Positions 53,680 through 64,000 of a stretch of 64,000 bases of DNA are shown piece by piece. The DNA is from Toxorhynchites rutilus septentrionalis (Eukaryota > Arthropoda > Insecta > Diptera > Culicidae): NCBI RefSeq assembly GCF_029784135.1, contig NC_073746.1, positions 98,115,015-98,179,014 on the forward strand, in the 5' to 3' direction. A model generated the notes under the pieces. It made no database searches. It was given only the letters and a program-made list of their open reading frames with translations, and was not told where the DNA came from. The stretch's first letter is position 1, and the number at the start of each line of letters is the position of its first letter. The position numbers and the translations under genes were made by a program.

Positions 53680-54457
53680 TAAGCAATAAAAAACGTGTTT
53701 AAGCAAAAAATTCAACAAACCATTCTTTTTTTTTTTGAAAGTTTCGGATTACCTTTCTATACACTTGTAACAAGGCTCTGTTACGCCCTAGCAGCCCCAA
53801 TGGGAATCTGATGCGATATTATCTTTAATCCGTTCTGATGGCATAGAATGAACGAGAAGGGACAAAAAATTTCAAATAACAACATCAATCAAGGGACAAA
53901 GCATCTTGACGATGTTCACTTACCTCACTTGCTCAATGTCTTTTTCGGATGAATCGAAGCTGAGAGTTGATCGAAGGGTAATGTCTAAAATCTCCATCGA
54001 AACGCATCTTATAACAAAACTCAGAACATCCTCGCGTAAACAGTATTTGTTTTACATCGGATAATTTCGGACGGCATTATCTTATTCAACACGGATGTTT
54101 TCAATTGCATTTTGGATTGGAATAGAAGATGCTGTCAATAGATATTACAATCGGGTTCTCAACTACGTTGGCCCGCTCGACACACGCTACAAAGACGGAA
54201 AATGTGTAGAACTCTTCTCTCAGATGCTACCTCTTGCTCCACTCAACGGTGGCATGTTGTAGAAAATATTTGGAAACAGATACTCCCATACTTTGATGGA
54301 TGAACGCCAATCGGTTGTGGAAACAGCGATTAAAATTTGCTGTTTCCACAATAAACTGGCATTTTTTCAAAAATCGAGACGAAGGCAATGTTTTTCCATC
54401 AATTGTACACAATTTGTACAGATCAGATTTTCGTAATGTACGCGTATGCTGATTATA
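53680..54457. other. No gene recognised
   Basis: AT-rich; a minus-strand ORF at 54227-54412 has no recognised domain. Confidence 0.4.
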
Positions 54458-55754
54458 AAGGGTGTGTCACATCAAATTGCATCACGGAAAAAACGCTGTA
54501 GAAATTCGCCCAGTAGACCGATCCTTTTGAAAATTTTAGACAGTAAAATAAAAACTATTAAACAACTTTTGGCATTTTCTTTTTATTCATACTTCGAGCC
54601 CAAGCCCGTATGCTCGCACCTTCCTCTTTACCCCGTCCATAAGGTTCTGTACAACGTCAGGTTGTAGTTTTTTTTAACAGAAATCCATTTTCTCTTGAAG
54701 TCCGCCTCCGATTTGACAACTTTTGGGTTCTTCCGGAGGGCCTGCTTCATAATCGCCCAATATTTCTCTATTGGGCGAAGCTCCGGCGCGTTGGGCGGGT
54801 TCATTTCCTTTGGCACGAAGGTGACCCCGTTGGCTTCGTACCACTCCAACACGTCCTTTGAATAGTGGCACGAAGCGAGATCCGGCCAGAAGATAGTCGG
54901 GCCCTCGTGCTGCTTCAATAGTGGTAGTAAGCGCTTCTGTGGGCACTCCTTAAAGTAAACCTGCCCGTTTACCGTGCCGGTCATCACGAAGGGGGCGCTC
55001 CGCTTTCCGCAAGAGCAGATCGCTTGCCACACCATGTACTTTTTGGCAAACTTGGATAGTTTCTGCTTGCGAATCTCCTCCGGAACGCTGAATTTGTCCT
55101 CTGCGGAGAAGAACAACGGGCCCGGCAGCTGACGAAAGTCCGCTTTGACGTAGGTTTCGTCGTCCATTACCAGGCAATGCGGCTTCTTCAGCATTTCGGT
55201 GTACAGCTTCCGGGCTCGCGTCTTCCCCACCATGTTTTGCCTTTCGTCGCGGTTAGGAGCGTTCTGAACCTTGTATGTACGCAGGCCCTCCCGCTGCTTG
55301 GTCCGCTGGACGAATGAACTTGACAAATTCAGCTTATTGGCGACATCCCGGACCGAACTTCTCGGATCACGTCTAAACTGCTTAATTACGCGCTTGTGAT
55401 CTTTTTCACTGACGGAGCATTCATTTTTGTCGTTCTTCACCTTCCGGTCGATGGTTAGGTTCTCGAAGTATCGTTTTAGTACTCTGCTGACCGTGGATTG
55501 GACGATTCCCAGCATTTTACCGATGTCCCGATGTGACAACTCCGGATTCACGAAATGAGTGCACAGGATTAATTCACGACGCTCTTTTTCGTTCGACGAC
55601 ATTTTTCCAAATTTACGAAAAATTGACAGTGAAGCATGGCCAACGTGATCTATACACTCTTATCTGATTATAAGCGAAAGGTGAAGATATAATTTCTAAA
55701 AATTAAATTTCTACAGCGTTTTTTCCGTGATGCAATTTGATGTGACACACCCTT
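54458..55754 (-). mobile_element. ITmD37E-type DNA transposon, nearly intact
   Basis: Perfect 49-bp inverted repeats starting AAGGGTGTGTCACATCAAAT, flanked by TA (54456-54457, 55755-55756). The length is 1297 bp with one transposase gene on minus. The DD37E spacing places it in the mosquito ITmD37E family. The perfect ends and nearly whole gene indicate recent activity. Confidence 0.92.
54628..55602 (-). CDS. DD37E transposase (IS630-Tc1-mariner superfamily)
   Basis: A 324-codon ORF for the enzyme that excises and reinserts the surrounding element. It starts MSSNEKERRELI with an N-terminal helix-turn-helix (LSHRDIGKMLGIVQSTVSRV, about residues 23-42) and a second one (SSVRDVANKLNLSSSFVQRT, about 82-101). 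The catalytic residues are MDDETY (first Asp), IFWPDLASCHYS (second Asp) and RPIEKYW (Glu), with exactly 37 residues between the last two. Near the C-terminus an A-run (54669-54676 region) shifts the frame: in the next frame the expected end LQPDVVQNLMDGVKRKVRAY is readable. The ORF is therefore one base from full length, and the last 8-9 listed residues (LTLYRTLWTG) are off-frame. Activity is uncertain. Confidence 0.9.
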   Translation of the reverse strand: MSSNEKERRELILCTHFVNPELSHRDIGKMLGIVQSTVSRVLKRYFENLTIDRKVKNDKNECSVSEKDHKRVIKQFRRDPRSSVRDVANKLNLSSSFVQRTKQREGLRTYKVQNAPNRDERQNMVGKTRARKLYTEMLKKPHCLVMDDETYVKADFRQLPGPLFFSAEDKFSVPEEIRKQKLSKFAKKYMVWQAICSCGKRSAPFVMTGTVNGQVYFKECPQKRLLPLLKQHEGPTIFWPDLASCHYSKDVLEWYEANGVTFVPKEMNPPNAPELRPIEKYWAIMKQALRKNPKVVKSEADFKRKWISVKKNYNLTLYRTLWTG

Positions 55755-57365
55755 TACATGCAATTTTGCGAAAAGTCTCGTACTGAAAATTTCTCCCTCT
55801 GGCACTTGCGTCATTTTGCAAGATTACGGCAGTATACTAGGTTAACCCGAAAGAGGTTGGTACAATAGGGAAAACACACGTGTTTCTTCTGGTTTACAAC
55901 GGCGATTTATTATGTGATTCCTGAATTTCCTGACTCCCTAGGTGTTGGTGTGTTGAAGTGTCTGGGCCCGCCGCTGGATTTTCGTGCTGTCGTGGTACGG
56001 TTCCGGTCCGTTGGTTCGTCCTATTTCCGCTCCTTGACCGGTGCACAGGAGACGGAAGTTTGGATAGGACACGTGTAAATTACGAGTCCGCCGCACTATC
56101 CGTTGACACATCAATGGTTATTGACGACGAAGCAGTAAAACATTCGCTACGCGAACTTCCTCCGGAAACGGTATGGATTGTTCGGAAGGAAGGGAATCTC
56201 CACTTCAATATTCTGGGATTTTAATGTTTCCCCTTTTCCGCGAACTGTATCGACTGTATCGTATAACGTCTTCAAGTTGGTGCGTCTTTGTCCGATGGTT
56301 TAGATAATATGTCTGCCTCGAGTATGGCGGAACTTTCTCAAACTTGCCAGATCACATTCGGGTCGGGTTACACCGCCTCTGATACAATCTTGCCAACTGT
56401 TGTGATGTGAATTGTGTCGTGTAGTGTTGTTCTGGCTGTTTATACATTCTGGTTTGTGTGTTGTTAGCCCTGTGCCGTCATTTAAATCTATCCTTATTCC
56501 TTTTATTCATTTTAAATGTCTTTATAATCATTTTAGATTTTATTTTCTTTCAGTATATGTTTGTTTTTTAATATTCTAGCTAGCTTTATTCGTAGAAATA
56601 TCCGTGTGTTCTCCCTCTATGTACCGTTAATATATAGATGTTAAGCACCGTAGGAGGGGACAGAGTTTTGGACCATCCGAACGCACAGTGGGACATGTCA
56701 CACACTTCTTACGTATGACTTGTCACAAAACCAAACAAACGGCAATGTGATGGACTCTCGTGCGTGCTCTATCGTATTGCCCTAGAGGCGTGATTCGGAG
56801 AGTGGGCATTTGTTCCCAGGTAGAAGACTTGGCATAACTCTGTGATGATGAAGAATAAATATGTATATACAACAAACTGATCCAGAAGCGTGCGTTTAAA
56901 CATAGAAAAATGAAAACAAAAGGCTCAGAAAGGAATAACAATAACTTCCCGCCTGATGAATTGTAGACGTTGAACGAGCTGACCAGTGACACAGCCCAAA
57001 ATCCAGTAGAATGCAATCGTCTTCTGAATACAGTACGAACTATTATGGCTTCAGCATATTAGATGAGATACCTGGCTATTAGCTTACTGGCTACTCAGAA
57101 CATAATAGACTCTGGTGATACTAATCGTTAAAGCATTATAGAGAGTCCACCGGTTACTTTCACAAGTTTGAAAATTGTCATGGATTATTTTTTTTATTTA
57201 TTTTTGAGTCTTCAAACCTTAGGCTGCGTTTACATTGGATACTACTTTGTACGAAAATGCGATCGTATAAATTGTACGCAATCGTCAGAAATAAATAACT
57301 ACATAGGATTGTATTAGTGTTACATTGCTTCCTCTCCCTTTGTCCGAAATCGCCCATAGTCATGT
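55755..57365. other. No gene recognised
   Basis: 55900-56450 is a moderate-GC block with an 88-codon ORF (55958-56224 +) ending LPPETVWIVRKEGNLHFNIL; it could be a decayed LTR-element or gene fragment, but no family can be named. The remainder is AT-rich. Confidence 0.3.
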
Positions 57366-57366
57366 T

Positions 57367-57645
57367 TCATAGACTATTGAGAATCAGGGTAAGAACAAAG
57401 TTAGGGTGTCTCTGTAGCGGTTTTTGTTCAGTTTCGCACATAACTTTATCGAATAACGCTGCTCTAAATGATGCTGCGTTTTGAAATGGAAAACTGCCGT
57501 TGATGCAGTAGAACTTTGTAGACGGCACTGTGGCATATTTTTTTAACATTTCAAAGTCTTCCATGCGTTCCAATAGCCGTTGGAATCTACAGTGATAACA
57601 CAACTGACTAGATAATGTATTAAGATTTGTTCCACTTTCACTCAT
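57367..57645 (-). CDS. Hypothetical 92-residue ORF
   Basis: Begins MSESGTNLNTLSSQLCYHCR, with a CxxC pair and a plausible helical stretch FQRLLERMEDFEMLKKY. It does not resemble any mobile-element protein I know and has a fair initiation context (AGAAATG). There is no domain call, and no neighbour to link it to; it could be a chance ORF or an exon. Confidence 0.25.
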   Translation of the reverse strand: MSESGTNLNTLSSQLCYHCRFQRLLERMEDFEMLKKYATVPSTKFYCINGSFPFQNAASFRAALFDKVMCETEQKPLQRHPNFVLTLILNSL

Positions 57646-57979
57646 TTCTACACCGTGCTACTACACAGTCATTAGTTTGACTTTTCTTGTGGGAGCTAGG
57701 GCTAACGCAAAAAAAATACACCGTATATGTATGCTCTACTCGAAATACCGTGCAGAATACCTTGCATAACTGATTCGAACCTCTCCTCCTATGTGACCGT
57801 GTAGGTTTCGACCATGAAGTTACTTTTTAATCATTAGTGTCTCCAATGTGTAAAACATAATACCTCTCATACACCGCGAGTTTCACTTTGAATTATCTAC
57901 AACAACTTTTTTTTCGTTCGCCGATCGGAGGTCACACAGTCTTTTCGTACACTAACGTACTTTCCTAGCACTCGACACA

Positions 57980-58321
57980 TCACAACACAGCCGGATCATT
58001 CAAGGAGCATATTTTTGGCAACAATCGAGAGGGTTTTTTAAATGGTGAAATCAATGTCGAGCTAACCTTCGCGCGAGTATGAAAGGGTACAAATTCGTAT
58101 GTTGTTGCGATTTTAATGCCCAGCTTGAGAGATTCATAAATAAACGTACCTAATTTACCTTCCCTGTCGTCAAACCTCTTGGAACATTGAAAAGCTTTCG
58201 GTGGATGACCAAAACAGTACGAACTCAATTTCATGCTTTTCGGCAAAGTGACTCCACTCGCAGACACTGAGTTCAGCAGAGCATCGTAGTATGAGTCACG
58301 ATCGAACGAGTTACCCGTCAC
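57980..58321 (-). CDS. Hypothetical 113-residue ORF
   Basis: Begins MTGNSFDRDSYYDALLNSVS and has a mixed, protein-like composition (KSMKLSSYCFGHPPKAFQCS, FVPFHTRAKVSS). Same strand as the 57367 ORF and 335 bp away, so the two might belong to one transcript. No homology recognised. Confidence 0.25.
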   Translation of the reverse strand: MTGNSFDRDSYYDALLNSVSASGVTLPKSMKLSSYCFGHPPKAFQCSKRFDDREGKLGTFIYESLKLGIKIATTYEFVPFHTRAKVSSTLISPFKKPSRLLPKICSLNDPAVL

Positions 58322-60915
58322 AGCCGATGAAACTCTCTGCCATCCGCTTCTTTCTGGCGTATGGAAAAGTGACCTCGAAAGTGGTAAGTGTGGTCAAAGT
58401 AATAACGAAAACGTTCGTCCATTTTGGCTGTCTGGCCCGAAGCCGTCCGTCTGTGTTTGGGTTTCGCAATTCGATTTTGATTTCCTGTGGCGTGGCTGCA
58501 CACACAATGATGCCAGGGAATCGTGTGTGCAGACACAACATAAAACGCAGTGCACAATTCAATGTTTCGATTTTTCAGATTTACATAATGGTTCTCGGAT
58601 AACCAGTTATCCGAAGGATTTTTGACAATTCGACCTATGTCAGATTTTCTTCACAATCCATATTGGATCTCAATATAAACGAGTATGCTTCGTTCGATGA
58701 GGCGTAAATTCAGTTTGTATCTACGCATTTCATATACATAAGTGTAGAATGAATACAATTTTATAATGATTACAATGTACTTCAAGGGGAGGCAGCATAA
58801 TACATTCTAATATAAATTTGAACAAAGCACTGAAAAAAATCCAAATAACGCTAACCTTTCTGACGTTAATTCAAACACCTCTGGGCCGTCGTCAAGAACC
58901 GTCCAATGACATTGACACTGAGCAAACAACAGCACTCTGGAAGTCCAGCAAACCACAACCTCTCAACGACTTATTAATGACGTTTTAATTTAACAACAAA
59001 GGTCACTTCCACCATTTCGTAATAGCAGCAACGAAACACATGTTCGGTTCATAGCGGAGCAAAGTCCTTCTGGTAACTCGCAGAGTTGCCACATAACTTC
59101 TGATCACGGCTGCGTATCACACATTCGTTTCACGTTACTAAACGATTTGAGGATCCGAGATATTGCGTATTTGCAAAAAAAAAAAATTCATACACGTATC
59201 ACAAAACGATCACGTTTTTATCTTCCGTTTTCGAGCAGAACAAAGTATCACAACAGAAATGATCGCACAGGCAGTAGCCGTTGATGATTGCACTGCACTG
59301 CCGTCTGCGATGATCTCTCTAGATCACTAGAACGAATCGCGCACGGTTCAAATCTACTCCGTTGACTGCATGAGACTAACTGACTGTGGCTGGCTGGCCG
59401 ATGTATGCTAACTGCTCTGCGCGAGAGGTAAAACCAACGAGGGAGGAACAAAGCAAAAATGTAAACGAAATCGAAACAACGTATAACCAGATGGGCGCAC
59501 TACACACCAACATCAACATGCACACAACTTCAAAAAAACCTAGCAGAGGTGAAACGGTACAGCTGGGGGGCAAAAGCTGAATGTGCTGAATGGTAGTAGA
59601 ACCACTACACAACACGGCTCCGTACGGCTGATACGAACCAAACATGCTCTTACCATAAATCAATGGCCAGGTCTTATTATTAGCAGTACCCCTTGGGTGG
59701 TATGGGTGTAATTTAATAACAAAGCAGTTGTTCAGTCCGGAGAATGAAACAATCCATTTACTCGCGAGTTTTTCCTACGTCCAGCGCGTTTGATTGCCCT
59801 TTGCGTCTTGGTAGCATACAATGAACATTAGGTGGTATAATACTTTGAATCCCAAAAGCCAAAATGAACACTTACACAAGATCCAACCGTAGACTGTACG
59901 ACATTACAGCTGTTATGAAACGAGTCGAAAGCAGGAAAAAAGGACAACCAAAGCTTTTTTGTTGACGGAAAATAATACACGAAGCGAAATAGCAGGTCCA
60001 CTTAATCGTGCAAATCTATTTTTGTCGAATGTGATGGTTTTATAGATGGTTCATAAATGTCCGACTAATGAAGATCGAGAGCAGTTCGAGGTATGCAAGC
60101 ACTTAGTCGCAATTATCTGTCTACCGTGAAGTAAATCGATGATGTTCTTCAGACTACTTCATACGGTATTGTGGCACAATAATAGAGAGTAATACCGTAA
60201 TAGTTTATACAAGTGGTTGAGTTGTGTAACCCAGGACGGAAATAAATAATTAGAACGTTTGATAAAATAAAAAGATTCGGCGTCGGTTCCTGCAGACCGA
60301 TAGTGGACTAGTGTATAGATAATTTTCAAGCTTTGTTACCATCGTTCCCAGTGCTGATGCTCTCCGCTGTCGGAATGATGAAAACGGTGTGAAACAGACG
60401 GAACATTCAGTGTCAGTCCACATGGACCGACGCGGGACTCAGCGACATTCTCTCAACAGTAAAAAGTAGTGCTATATTTGAGATTCCAATAATCTCTCCG
60501 ATTCTTTATTTCGATTGACTTGGCAAATTCCATACCTTGTTTCGTTCGAGTTGTTTTCAAATTCGATTATTTTTCGTTATAGCTGTTTTGTTTTCAAACA
60601 TCTTACGAGCAAAACGATCGAGATAGGGAATGGCAATTTCGAGCTCCATCGAAATATCCAATGCGAACGAAATATAAATCCGTTAGAACACAGAAACGGG
60701 GTGATTATCAGAACATCATAAAATGTACAGTAAAATGGGACATACAAAGTAAATGCACGAACGAAAACTGGACGAAGGGATTGTGATGCGGAAGCGATTT
60801 GACAGCTCTTCATAAATTTTAAGAAAAACTAAGGAAACTCATCAACAGTAAATCGAATGTATTTTTTTATTTTTGTCTACATATCCTATTTATAAAAACA
60901 ATTCACAGAAGTTCA
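58322..60915. other. No gene recognised; possible promoter block near 59.3 kb
   Basis: 58.3-59.7 kb is less AT-rich than its surroundings and free of recognised repeats. Short ORFs on both strands overlap without a clear winner. Confidence 0.3.
59376..59383 (-). promoter_or_regulatory. Initiator-like element TCAGTTAG
   Basis: A minus-strand TCAGTTAG sits in a block (about 59250-59450) that is richer in GC and free of repeats, unlike its surroundings. Such blocks can mark start regions of insect genes. It could serve a non-coding first exon of atos or another transcript. No coding exon can be tied to it. Confidence 0.18.
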
Positions 60916-60924
60916 TTGTATGTA

Positions 60925-61330
60925 GGTGAACCGCGGGTAATACGGACAGTGGGGGTCTGTTCGTTAATACTACTGAAAAGCACGATATCACTTCTAGGTG
61001 GATTGATTCGATTTTTTCATCATTCAACGGACATTCGTGATGAGTTCAGACATTGGTTGAATAAAATTATTCCTCTCACAATCAACCTCTACGCTTCATA
61101 TATTACAAACTTGTCCATATTACCCGCATCGAAAAAAATGTTGTACTTTTCGGTCCGTTTTAATTTCAGTACAAAACATTGGAAAACACTTTTTTGAAAA
61201 ATATTTGGCCAATTAGGTAGAGAAACATTATATTGAATTGCAAGAACTGCATCAAAGTTTTGGGAAACATGAGTTTCCAAAGATATAATTAAAGTTCTTC
61301 TTAACATGTCCGTTTTACCCCCACCTCCCC
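60925..61330. repeat. MITE-like repeat, copy 2 of the family at 33950
   Basis: The left GCGGGTAATACGGACAG and the right (reverse) GGGGGTAAAACGGACA form imperfect inverted ends. The right half (61185-61310, minus) resembles 33950-34105. Confidence 0.45.
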
Positions 61331-61424
61331 TAATGGCTCATCCATTGTTTCTTCGTGTGAACGAATCCTTAAAACGTTTTAATGATCTGTCAATTTCAAA
61401 AAGTTAATCAAAATCAACATTCAC

Positions 61425-62300
61425 ATCACGGTGAAGTACACGAACGAGCAACGCATAATAATTATTGAAAACTACTACCGGAATTCGGAACCGGTGGTTG
61501 CAACTTTAAAAGCTCTCACTCCAATTTTCGGCCATAATAACTATACCAATCGGCAGGCTATGCTTAGTTTAGTGACCAAATTTGAGTCTACATTTTCACA
61601 TGTTGAATGTTTCTGGACCAACGAGAAGTCGCCGCGTACGGAGCAACGAGAATGTCGCATCCGCAATTGAATGCATCCGAAATTACCCAAAACAGTCACT
61701 TGCACGGCGTTCTCAAGAATTGGTCACCTTTCTAACCTCATTGTAGCATATTTAGCGAAAAGATCTTAGACTACATCGGTACAACACCAAATTGATTGAA
61801 GAACTGAAGCCACTTGACCATATAAAGCGCAGAAACTTTTCCGATTGTACTCTGGCGAATCTTGAAGAAAATGGTCATTTTCATCACAAAATCATCTTCA
61901 GTGATGAGGCCCATTTCTGGCTTTGTCAACAAGCAAAATATGCGTTATTGATCTGATGCAAACTCACATGTGCTTCAAAAAACACCATTGCATCCGAAAA
62001 AAAAAAAATATTTGTTGTGGTTTTCATGCCGGAGGAGTGATTGGGCCGTATTTCTTTGTCGATGAGAACGACCGTCATGTTGCCGTCAGCAGAGAGCGAC
62101 ATGTTGGAAGACATGGTATGGCGACGTGTTGGCCAGAAATGTAAGATCTTAACATCAATAATATGTGGTTACAACAAGATGGTGCCGCCACACATCGCAC
62201 GATTACAAGGATTATTTCGAGAAATGTACATGTCGATTGGCCGCCTCCTTAAACGGTTTGACGCCATTGGATTTTTTTTATGGGACTACACTCTGTCCAA
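61425..62300 (+). pseudogene. Mariner-like transposase relic (DUF4817-type N-terminus)
   Basis: Starts KYTNEQRIIIIENYYRNSEP, LKALTPIFGHNNYTNRQAML and VTKFEST, an N-terminal helix-turn-helix type seen in a mariner-like lineage of insects. It continues in shifting frames through IIFSDEAHFWL (first catalytic Asp), HAGGVIGPYFFVDEND, WLQQDGAATHRT (second Asp) and FFLWDYT. Many stops; no inverted repeats identified. Confidence 0.72.
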
Positions 62301-62537
62301 CTTCTATAATATTCTATTTCGTTGCAATACAAACAATTAGAATTGCATCAAAATACATTCATACATTGTTGAATGCTTAGAATAAAGTATATTTAACGTC
62401 AATTTCGTTCAAAAGAGTTGTTTGTTTATTTATTGTGCTTAAATATGATAATTTCAGCTGTTCAGTTTCTATAAGACCATCTCAAAATTCATATGTATTA
62501 TCAATGAAAAATTCAAAACGATCGGCTGATGTACATG

Positions 62538-63410
62538 TCAATAATTGGCAACCTTGCCGTTTAGGCTAAAAACCTGAAAAAACCGTGTTGGAATACTATT
62601 TACCAAATTCTGCTGAACGGATTTCTTGATATTTTCCCGAAATTGCGATCTTGAGTTCTTCAATCGTCGTGTGTAGTTTCTCAATCCCTCAGTGTAGTTT
62701 CTGCGTACAAGAATCCCCCTAAGATTTTCAACAGGATGCAAGTATGGGGAGCAAGTCGGCCAGTCAAAAAAAAATAATTTTTGGTCCTCAATCCATTGCT
62801 TAGTTTCCTTGCTGGTATGAATAGCAGCATTGTTCTGCTGAAATGTGATTTTTTTGTTACGATATCCACGCAAAAACGATAGGAGAGAGGATTCCAGAAC
62901 ATGTATGTAATCCATGAATGATGTGAAAGCTATCTTGAGCTTTCCGGTTGCACAGAATCCCAGAATCCTTTTTTCGTCAGTGAAGATAACCTTTACATTG
63001 AAGAACTTTTCTTCGTGGTATATTGCAAAATGTATTTTTTGGAAACATTTTTTGTCATAACATACCATGCCCCACTGTCGGTCCCCGTGAGCTTTGGCAA
63101 AACTCAGACGTCTTTCGATGTGAGATGGTGTAAGATGAGGAGGTTTAACCTTTAAAGCCCTCTTCATGTGAGTATTTTTTTACCAAAACTTGACGAATTG
63201 TCACCTGAGTAACATTTAAATTGAAATATTGCTTTATTTGCATAAGTGATTTTGAGGTATTCGAAGCTGTTCTAGCTATTTCCTGCTTATACTGGTCAGA
63301 GAGCTTCAATTTACGTGAAGATACTACTACCAGAATAAATTTGAACTGAATATCTAAAAAAACTTTTTTTTTGTTGGTATCTGTACATTGTTTTGAAAAT
63401 GAAGTCAAAA
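62538..63410 (-). pseudogene. Tc3/Tc1-type transposase, two ORFs, catalytic Asp lost
   Basis: The N-terminal part (63145-63507) and the C-terminal part (62538-63167, 209 codons open) overlap in different frames. Recognisable are LTPSHIERRLSFAKAH, VIFTDEKRI (first catalytic Asp), ITFQQNNAAIHTS (second position is Asn instead of Asp), DWPTCSPYLHPVENLRGILV (Glu present, Asp and Trp of the usual [12 protein letters not shown] altered), and VNSIPTRFFQV at the end. The long open frame is unusual for such a substituted active site. Confidence 0.8.
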
Positions 63411-63779
63411 CAATAACAAATACGTCATAAAATTCTACACGAAAGTTATGAAAATCCCTCTCTAGACTACGCCAGAAAGTATGGGTACGCTGGAAAAACG
63501 TTGCCATTCAACCGAGATTCACTTTCCGTGCATATGGTTGGCTGTGTTCGTTTGTGAACATTCCCCGTTATTTTGCATATTACTTATAGTGCAAAATCAA
63601 AACGACTACAAATTGAGCTACCTGACGTTACTAGCTGTGCGAAACAAAGGCCATTGGTTCTGTTATTTTTGTGTAAGAACAAAGATTTTTCACGGTTTAA
63701 TTTCAAAATGCGAAGAACGCCGCAGAAGGATCTTGGGGACAAATGAGGTACTGGACGGCCACTGTAGCAGTCGAAATTG

Positions 63780-64000
63780 GTGAAAGAAGGAGTCAGCATG
63801 AAAGCAGTTCGTACAACGATCCGCAAGTATGATAAGAACTTTTTCTAGAAACCAAAACCCACCCGGAATCGTGATCCAACATGTTCGAAATGTGACAGAA
63901 AGATCAAGACGTTCAATCACAAATGTACATCAGTACGCATTAGTACGTGATGTGGCGAAAAAGTTGTATCAAAAGTCAGAGACTTGGTCAGAGGACATGT
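63780..64000 (+). pseudogene. Tc1-type transposase N-terminal relic, cut by the window edge
   Basis: Decayed reading IRKYDKNFF, stop, KPKPTRNRD, then (frame change) TRDVAKKLYQKSETWSEDM. The last part resembles the second DNA-binding helix-turn-helix of Tc1/ITmD37E transposases. It continues beyond the window. Confidence 0.42.

Noticed and set aside
55900..56450. LTR retrotransposon remnant
   Set aside because: Some segments look promoter- or LTR-like, but no TG...CA pair, primer-binding site or Gag-Pol motif could be shown.
1..64000. CRISPR arrays, replication origins, operons, viral insertions
   Set aside because: None seen; direct repeats present are LINE 3' UTR repeats, microsatellites or MITE-related, and no viral protein motif was recognised.

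Overview
The window is a eukaryotic, AT-rich, transposon-packed stretch of insect genome. A long-intron animal gene, GT-AG introns, and the mobile families present (DD37E elements of the mosquito ITmD37E type, mariner, Tc1, R1-clade LINE, tRNA-derived SINE, many short TTAA- and TTA-flanked MITEs) suggest a culicine mosquito, most likely Aedes; this assignment is inference. No bacterial, plasmid, CRISPR or viral gene was seen.

One conserved host gene accounts for nearly all the coding sequence. It is the orthologue of Drosophila atossa (atos; vertebrate ATOSA/ATOSB, formerly FAM214A/B), on the minus strand. Seven coding exons join in phase with canonical splice sites: 37795-37857, 21137-21931, 20935-21071, 15797-17567, 10122-11015, 9778-10046 and 4541-4727. 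The predicted protein is about 1371 residues and carries the DUF4210 block and the C-terminal 'chromosome segregation' (Chromosome_seg) domain. Introns are 16 kb, 65 b, 3.4 kb, 4.8 kb, 75 b and 5 kb. Splice sites and start were read by eye, not from transcripts.

Layout, left to right. 1-4540: end of an ITmD37E relic, a dead Tc1 element, the atos 3' end. 4728-9777 (last atos intron): an I-type LINE relic and an AT-rich repeat with TATGAATAAAA units. 11016-15796: a MITE, a hAT relic, a SINE with a perfect 14-bp target duplication inside an AT-rich repeat, and a TTA-flanked MITE. 17568-20934: intron with related direct repeats near both ends. 21932-37794 (first coding intron): a Tc1 relic, small MITEs, and a 2.9-kb near-identical tandem duplication that includes the 5' part of a 5'-truncated R1 LINE; the rest of the LINE follows, with a tandemly repeated 3' UTR, poly(A) and target duplication. 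37858-64000 (upstream of the atos start codon): Tc1 with long inverted repeats, two mariners, several TTAA MITEs, microsatellites, a nearly intact DD37E transposon, and three more Tc1/mariner relics. Two short minus-strand ORFs at 57.4-58.3 kb are unrecognised.

I do not see a new multigene system. The most unusual objects are the LINE that was truncated, given a target-derived ATG, and then tandemly duplicated with a 40-bp templated filler exactly at its FADD catalytic motif; the nearly intact DD37E transposon; and a 75-nt intron of atos that is open in frame within the conserved domain region.
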